Below, in pieces: positions 58,553 to 64,000 of a stretch of 64,000 bases of DNA (positions are counted from its first letter, which is position 1; each line of letters begins with the position of its first letter). The translations under genes and the position numbers were made by a program. The stretch comes from Flectonema sp. DT1601. Lineage: Eukaryota; Euglenozoa; Diplonemea; Diplonemida; Diplonemidae. The stretch is from the NCBI GenBank assembly GCA_964019425.1, contig OZ025824.1, positions 434,001-498,000 on the forward strand, in the 5' to 3' direction. The notes beneath the pieces are model-generated. The model was not told where the DNA came from and ran no database searches. It saw nothing but the letters and a program-made list of their open reading frames with translations.

Positions 58553-58915
58553 GTTAGAATATGAGTTTGTTATAAAAAAGTGCACTAAAATAAAATATAA
58601 AAAAGAAAAGTTATAAAAACACATTGTTCTGCAAACCAAATCACTTAGTTAGTATCATTAATTTTAGAACAGAAAAGTGAGAATAAGAAAAGTAGAGATC
58701 AATAAAAGAAAAGTATTCATTTCTGCAGTTTCCTAACATCAAAGGGTAATAGAATATGTAGTTTCAGGCCTTAATCTTATACTACTTGTCCCTTTTTAGG
58801 CCTTCATCAGTAAGTTCTAAGGGACTTCATTCTATGTTGAAGTTGCTATCGTTCAAAGATAAAAATCCATCGGAGCTCGCCAGGATAGTTATTTAATCCA
58901 ACGTTACTGTCACAT
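58553..58915 (+). repeat. Dispersed repeat R1, copy 3 (fullest)
   Basis: Runs from TTAGAATATGAGTTTGTTAT through TATCATTAATTTTAGAACAG, AAAGAAAAGTATTCATTTCT, AATATGTAGTTTCAGGCCTT and CCTTCATCAGTAAGTTCTAA to CGGAGCTCGCCAGGA and TTATTTAATCCAACGTTACT. It is the best guide to the full order of R1. Confidence 0.85.
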
Positions 58916-59468
58916 ATATCGATGATGCTGTTTGAGAAGAATAATTTTTTTTAAAAAAAAAAACAAAATAAAAATACATAATTTAAAAAAAAAAAACCAA
59001 ACACAAAATTTCAACTAAGCCTAAAACATATAAACCTTCTTGTACACATTCCCATAAATAGGCAAAAAAAAAAAAAAAAAAAAAAAAATTGGATAACAAC
59101 AGGAGAGAGAGGGGAGAGGATATTTATATTAAAAAAAAAGAATAGAAGAAAAAAAAAACAGATAAAATGCTTATTTATTGGGCGAACTGTCTACAGAATT
59201 GACGGCCATATTCAGAAATATAAACACGATCACAATAATAATAATAAAACGAGATTTAAGTTCGTCTTACATTCCTTACCTGGCAAAGCAACAGCAGTAA
59301 AAGAAAAGACTTGTTACCATTAACATTCTACAGCCTTTTTGCTGACACGCCTGATTGAGAACACTGTGGAGAGGCTCATATGTGACGCACAATGGTTAAT
59401 TGATAACCACTCTGAATAATGTATCGTTGTTATCAAGAAAAGAGTTAGAGTTTCTTCACCAATCGAAC

Positions 59469-59553
59469 GGGGGATGTGTAAAAACGGGGGGGGGTTAAAT
59501 GTTCGGGTTTGTAAAAAGGGGGGTTGAATGTTTGAATTTGTAAAAAGAGGGGG
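59469..59553. repeat. G-rich minisatellite, about 30-bp unit
   Basis: Three imperfect units of the type GGGGGGTTGAATGTTTGAAT followed by TTGTAAAAA, each opening with a run of 5-10 G. Confidence 0.8.
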
Positions 59554-60099
59554 AAAAAATCACTGGTGACTTTTCGCGTCCGTCAAGTGTTTTTTTTTTT
59601 TTTTTTGTATTTTTTTTCTTGAGAAAAGAAAAATGGTTCTTGCCCACACCTTCTACCCGAGTTCTCTACCGATAGTTTGAAAACTGAGGGGTGATACAGA
59701 CTCATTCTTTTTTTCCCATCTGAACATGATTTTAAGAAGGGTGAGAGAAAAAAAAAAAAGAAAAAAAAAACGATCCGTTTATTAATAAAAAGACCACAAA
59801 CGTTTGTGTAATGATGCACATCGAACAAGAAAAAGCATACCACTGTGAGGTAAAGTAACTCGTAGGACACTTCTTGTGGGTATGTTTGAATATTTCAATA
59901 GTCGTAAAGACCACATTCTCTGTCGACAAGGGGTTAGCATGAATTTTTTTTTTTTTTTTTTTTAAAAACACTTTAGAATATTATTTTATTTTACTAATCC
60001 ATCGAAGCAGACTTGTATCTTAAAACGACAATAGAGTCGCACGTAGCGAAACATACTCGTCGCTAAGTTCCAACTACTTAGAGGAAAAGTAATTCAGTT

Positions 60100-60850
60100 T
60101 TCCCTCACTTAGTCAACTACTACTGTTGACTTCTTTAGAAAGATCGCTGAGGAAAGTTATTAAGAGCTATGTTCGTTCACTCTCCTGAAACTATTCAGAG
60201 TAGCCTTTCTTTTCGTTGAACGCAGACAGAATCCAATCGTCCGTGTAAATAAATCACGACATGACAAAAAGAAATAACGGCTTTCAATCTTGAATTGTTT
60301 CTTCTCCGACTACGTCGGTACAAAAAAAAAAAAAAAAAAAAAAATTAAGTTTTCCCTCACCTTAGTCAACTACTAATGCTGACTTATTCGGAGAGATCGC
60401 TGAGGAAAGTTATTACGAGCTATGTTCACTCACTCTCCCAAAACCATTCAGATTAGCCTTATTTTTCGTCGAACGCAGACAGAATCCCGTCGAACGGGGA
60501 AAATAAATCACAACTGTAAGAAATAACAGCTTTTCATCTGAATGGTTCCTACCAGGGTATTTAAAAAAAAAGAAATTGGCTTTATCTTAAACTATACAGA
60601 AAATAGTAATATAACAACTGTGATGTTTTGTTTGTGCACGAAACCCGTGAACCGACTTAAACTGATAAAGCTAAAGGAGGTTTACGTGTGCTGCCAACAT
60701 TCTTTTTCGTACTTACAATACTTGTTAAATGCATTAAAAAACAATAATAAAAAATCGGTTTTCTCCCACCTAGTCAACTACTTCTGTTGACTTCCTTGAA
60801 GAGATCCCTGAGGGGGGTTGTCAAGAGCAATGTTTATTCACTCCCTAAAA
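60100..60850 (+). repeat. R3 repeats: two full units and a partial one in tandem
   Basis: Unit 1 (about 60100-60345) and unit 2 (60347-60560) share CTTAGTCAACTACTA, TGTTGACTT or TGCTGACTT, GATCGCTGAGGAAAGTTATT, AGCTATGTTC, ACGCAGACAGAATCC and AATAAATCAC. Unit 1 ends TTTCTTCTCCGACTACGTCG plus about 24 A. A third partial unit (about 60765-60850) follows an R4 copy. The hairpin and poly(A) end suggest retroposition. Confidence 0.8.
60577..60760 (+). repeat. Dispersed repeat R4, copy 2
   Basis: Matches 47735-47935 (CACGAAACCCG, TAAAGGAGGTTTACG, TTACAATACTTGTTAAATGC). It is lodged between R3 unit 2 and the partial unit 3. Confidence 0.8.
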
Positions 60851-61100
60851 TGAAAACAAAAAAAAATTGATACAAAATTTACACCACAAGAGCCGGAAGA
60901 AGACAATAGTCAAATCAGGACGTACCACGAAATTAATTTAAAAAAAAAAAAAAAGAAAGAAAAAAAAAGAGGAGTTTGGCAAGACGTGTTGAAAGCGGAG
61001 GAAAGAAAAGGGAAGAAATAAAAAAGTAAGCATCAACCAAGCAAGCCATTATCGAAAGAAGAAAAACCACAATCAGAAGTCACCGCTACAGCGACAATTA

Positions 61101-61133
<33 letters not shown>

Positions 61134-61796
61134 CATTTGAAGTATTATTATTAATAAAAATATTAAAAAAAACAAAAAAAAATTTAAAAAATAAACGAAC
61201 ACAGCTAGGATAACGAAATCACGCATTAACCGAAGTGAAGTTGAAGTTATATAAAAATAAAATAAAAGAAAATTGGAAAGGGTTTTAAAAAAAATCGTAG
61301 GTTGCAAAAAACAATTGCTTTCATTTTTTTATGGTGAATGCTCAGATAGGACAGCAGAGCTAACTACCTAAAACACACCATCAACAAAAGCAACTACTCA
61401 GAATTACTGCACCGCACAACATTCTTGAAATAAAGCAAATTAAGGGATCGTAGGGATGTGAAAAATGCAGACTCCGATATCTCTATTTTTATTGGCCTCA
61501 AAAAAAAAAACAATCTCTCGCGCAGGATATCAGCCATGTGGTACCACACAACTGCGAGATTCACCGACGAGAAGAGAAGCTTACTTACCAAAAGTAAAGA
61601 CTGCCAAGAAAGGGATGCCTAGAGAGAGTAAAACAAAGAACTCAAGAGCCTCATTCAAATCGAATAAACTAGTTTTAAATCAGTTTTCAAAAGTGGTTCT
61701 TAACGTAAGAACTGATAGTAACATGACCATCAGAACTCGTCAGGACGGGTTAGCATAAGTTTGCTTTTGTCTGACTAAGTTGTATTGGTAAGTAAG

Positions 61797-61940
61797 TTAG
61801 CATTAGTTAGCAAAATATAGAACTGACGACTACGAGGTCCGGGTAGCCCGCATCAGCAAGGAACCGATCAGTTTTATGGCTTCGGCTGGAAGTGATCGAC
61901 TCCCAGCTCCAACCTTGCCCAGAGGCTAACAAGTTGAAAA
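61797..61940 (+). repeat. Dispersed repeat R5, copy 1
   Basis: TTAGTTAGCAAAATATAGAA, GTAGCCCGCATCAG, GCTTCGGCTGGAAGTGAT, CTCCCAGCTCC and CCCAGAGGCTAAC. Recurs at 62874-63020. Confidence 0.8.
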
Positions 61941-62257
61941 CAACCAACGAAAATAAGGTGGAAAAAATTAAAAAAAAAAGTTTTTTTTTTTATTCCATAT
62001 GCAGCGTCTTTCATTATAATACGACTATATGTGCCATATGCCCACATACCACGAAAGATAGAAACCCCCGAACAGTCCCGAGGATCGTTCATCCAGTTTG
62101 TCCAAAGGACTATAATTGTGCTTTGGGATATAAAGATTGGGCAGCACATAACCATATCACTCAGCAGGAAATGAAAACAAAAGGATCAGGTAAGATGATA
62201 GTTAGTTTATGGGTCATAACTGCGCCGGGCCAAAGACTCTTCGCCAAGGGACGATGA
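61892..62257 (+). pseudogene. Possible Cys/His-rich coding fragment
   Basis: Downstream of the A/T run the plus frame reads TTICAICPHTT, VHPVCPKDYNCALGYKDW and AAHNHITQQE, ending near a GTAAGATG that could be a splice donor. The C/H spacing is loosely like an AN1-type zinc finger, but a key position is Tyr. The first 30 codons overlap repeat R5 and are not coding. It could be an isolated exon or a remnant. If real, it is the only plus-strand coding piece in the window. Confidence 0.25.
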
Positions 62258-62290
62258 AAAAAAAATGTAAAAAAAAGTTGTAATAATTTT

Positions 62291-62372
62291 GTTATGTTGC
62301 GCAACCACTACAAAATCCTAATAAAGGAATAGGTTAGTTACGCTGCAACAATTCTCTTTTTACCAAACGATG
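62291..62372 (+). repeat. Dispersed repeat R7, copy 2
   Basis: TTATGTTGCGCAACCACTAC, AATAGGTTAGTTACGCTGCA and ACAATTCTCTTTTTACC match 46100-46170 in the same orientation. Confidence 0.7.
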
Positions 62373-62689
62373 GGTTTGTAGGTGCAAAAAGAAAACTAAA
62401 AATAAAAAAAAAGATGCGTCAGCCTTTCTGGTTCAGAGCCACCCTGAAACGATATTCGCTAGTACAACAAGGAGTGAATAAATAAACGGTCCACAGTAAT
62501 CCAATAAAAGAAGTCTTATTTTTTTTTTTTTAATTCTTTTTTTTTTCCTTCAGAAAACTCAACGTTAACAGCTGGAAAACAATTATTTTTAGGAAAACCA
62601 AAAATACGGGAAAAAGCTGACCTGCTACTACTCAGTTATCAAAAAATAATACACCAAAAAAAAAAAAAAAAAAAACAGGTTATAAAACA

Positions 62690-62870
62690 CAATTGTTCCG
62701 CTGTTTCATAAAACAGATATGGAAACACTGTTAGAACACGTAGATCACAAGTTGGAATTCCTAGATCACAATACGTAGAACACAAAAACACTGTTGGAAT
62801 TTCGTAGATCCAAGAACCTTAATCTTTATACTACACGTCCCTCTTAGGCCTTCATCAGTAAATTATGAGA
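62690..62870 (+). repeat. R1-related partial copy with internal 60-bp duplication
   Basis: Contains the R1 end (CCTTAATC, TATACTAC, TTAGGCCTTCATCAGTAAAT). Ahead of it lie two similar stretches (ACACTGTTAGAACACGTAGA and ACACTGTTGGAATTTCGTAG), indicating a small internal duplication. Confidence 0.6.
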
Positions 62871-62873
62871 CTC

Positions 62874-63020
62874 AGTTAGTTAGCAAAATACAGAACTGGT
62901 AACTACAAAAAATCTAAGTAGCCCGCATCAGTAAGGACTTAAATCGAAAGATTGTAGTTTTAGCTTCGGCTGGAAGTGATGGACCTCCAGCTCCCACCTT
63001 TACTCAGAAGCAGAGAACTC
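62874..63020 (+). repeat. Dispersed repeat R5, copy 2
   Basis: TTAGTTAGCAAAATACAGAA, GTAGCCCGCATCAGTAAGGA, GCTTCGGCTGGAAGTGATGG and CTCCAGCTCCCACCTTTACT, aligned with 61797-61940 throughout. Confidence 0.8.
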
Positions 63021-63205
63021 TTGAGGTAAAAAAAAAAAAAAAAAGAAATAACAAGAGGAGGAGTAAAGCTTTGGCAATGTAAAAAACAGTAACAACTTTA
63101 GGTATAAATATAAAATTGATATCAAGTACTTGACTGAAAAATACTTGTCCTTGCTAATCAAGATAAAGGTACGTTTACAAAAAAAGAAAAGACCAGAAAA
63201 ACTCA

Positions 63206-63252
63206 GTCGAATGTGGTAATTCGGGGACCACCTTCTATCAGGTTGAGCATCC
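63206..63252 (+). repeat. Dispersed repeat R9, copy 2
   Basis: GTCGAATGTGGTAATTCGGG through CAGGTTGAGC, matching 13866-13912. Confidence 0.55.
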
Positions 63253-63589
63253 CATAATTATGGGTGGGAAATTCAAAAAAAGAAAACAAGTTTAGAAAAA
63301 ACAATAATCCTCTTCTGACATAGTTTAGTGATGGGGATCACCTTGAAAAATGCAGTCTTCCGTTATTTATTTGGTTCTTTAATCGCAAGGGAAAAAACCA
63401 CCAACTAAAAACATAAAGGTTTTAAAAAAAAAATCCAACTTCGCCGAGGCTGCTTCGTTGTGAAGATTAGACGGTTTCAGAAAATATTTTTAAGAACAGT
63501 GTTTTTTTCCCTTTAAAAAATAATTCAATTCAGTTTTTTTTTTTTTATAGTATTATTCGGGTGTGAAGAAGGAGAGGAATCTTTTTTTT

Positions 63590-63690
63590 TTTTTTTGGAA
63601 AAACTATAATTCCACAAAAAAGTTTCTGAAATGTCCGATCTCAACATGAAAGTTTCCGAAATGGACAGCTGTTTTTTTTTTTTTTTTATA
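63590..63690. repeat. R6 repeat, copy 2 (inverted relative to 24.6 kb)
   Basis: GGAAAAACTATAATTCCACA, then AAGTTTCTGAAATGTCCGAT and CTCAACATGAAAGTTTCCG. This is the reverse complement of the right half of 24595-24722. Confidence 0.65.
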
Positions 63691-64000
63691 GATTACTGCT
63701 AGTGTATTTCGGGGTCGCCCAAAGTCATGGGGATTTTTTTTTCTCCCAAAAAAAAAGTTTTCCTACATAAGGACGAATTTCGGTTAGAGACACACTTGTC
63801 CCGACTTGTCAGCTCATACAACCATGAGAGTTCAGAGTGTATTAAAATACTAGAGGTGCATCACAAGCGTCGGAGAGGAGACGAGAGAAATCCAACATCA
63901 TGAATCTTTAGAAGAGTGATACAGCTCGGTATGCTCGGTATGTGTGCAGGGCCGGGTCACCTACGCAGAGACAAGTCTCCGCTACACGTCGTACCAACCA

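Larger units (their letters stand above)
58462..64000. other. 5.5-kb repeat-dense region
   Basis: No gene I can support firmly. The region is a patchwork of R1, R3, R4, R5, R6, R7 and R9 repeats, G-rich minisatellite and A/T runs. A plus-strand Cys/His ORF fragment at 61892-62257 is the only coding hint. The last 220 bp (63780-64000) are richer in G+C and unique within the window, but no gene could be recognised there. Confidence 0.55.

Noticed and set aside
1-64000. CRISPR array, bacterial operon or plasmid features
   Set aside because: Spliced genes, tubulin and ATG2 show that this is nuclear eukaryotic DNA; no regularly spaced identical repeats with unique spacers were seen.
1-64000. Spliced-leader RNA gene, intact tRNA genes or telomeric repeats
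   Set aside because: I looked for leader-donor cassettes, B-box motifs with a cloverleaf, and TTAGGG-type arrays, and found none that hold up.

Overview
This window looks like nuclear DNA of a unicellular eukaryote. It has spliced genes, a gamma-tubulin, an ATG2 lipid-transfer gene, a membrane-bound MAPKKK-like kinase, a two-RRM RS-domain splicing factor and a non-LTR retrotransposon. Intergenic DNA is AT-rich and full of A/T homopolymers. The standard genetic code fits, since TAA, TAG and TGA all end genes. I cannot name the species. Three features could place it: short introns with an unusual acceptor, a divergent 18S rRNA 3' end, and a one-sided gene orientation.

Layout. Every protein gene I can support lies on the minus strand. 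From left to right: a partial Ser/Lys/Glu-rich repeat protein (1-2595), gamma-tubulin (3258-4756, 3 exons), an Mpv17/PMP22-family membrane protein (5225-6103), a small basic protein (6215-6769), acetyl-CoA acetyltransferase (7419-8591), a 1328-residue coiled-coil protein (8988-12974), an LRR protein ending in a CAAX box (14474-16207), an unknown helical protein (16453-18021), a 1530-residue multipass membrane protein (19523-24115), an unknown 257-residue protein (24914-25687), ATG2 (27005-33702, 6 exons), a membrane-anchored metacaspase-like protein that lacks the catalytic Cys (34476-36647), an F-box plus multi-TM protein (37256-38518), a thrombospondin-C-like/EGF adhesion receptor (39592-41659, 2 exons), a two-RRM/RS splicing factor (42284-43387, 3 exons), an acylated low-complexity protein (45012-45707), a small Cys-rich ORF (45734-46093), a 5'-truncated LINE (about 49020-51333) and a beta-helix receptor kinase (53953-58461).

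The left 46 kb is gene-dense. From 46 to 53 kb and from 58.5 kb to the end the DNA is mostly dispersed repeats. At least nine short repeat families recur within the window, some with poly(A) ends.

The ten introns I could reconstruct are 61-100 nt long. They begin GTATGT-like and all end in AACAG after an A/C-rich stretch with no polypyrimidine tract. The genes do not form one pathway. Together they cover the cytoskeleton (gamma-tubulin), autophagy and membrane lipids (ATG2, Mpv17-like), acetyl-CoA metabolism, RNA splicing, and surface sensing and adhesion (TSP-C/EGF receptor, beta-helix kinase, membrane pseudo-metacaspase).
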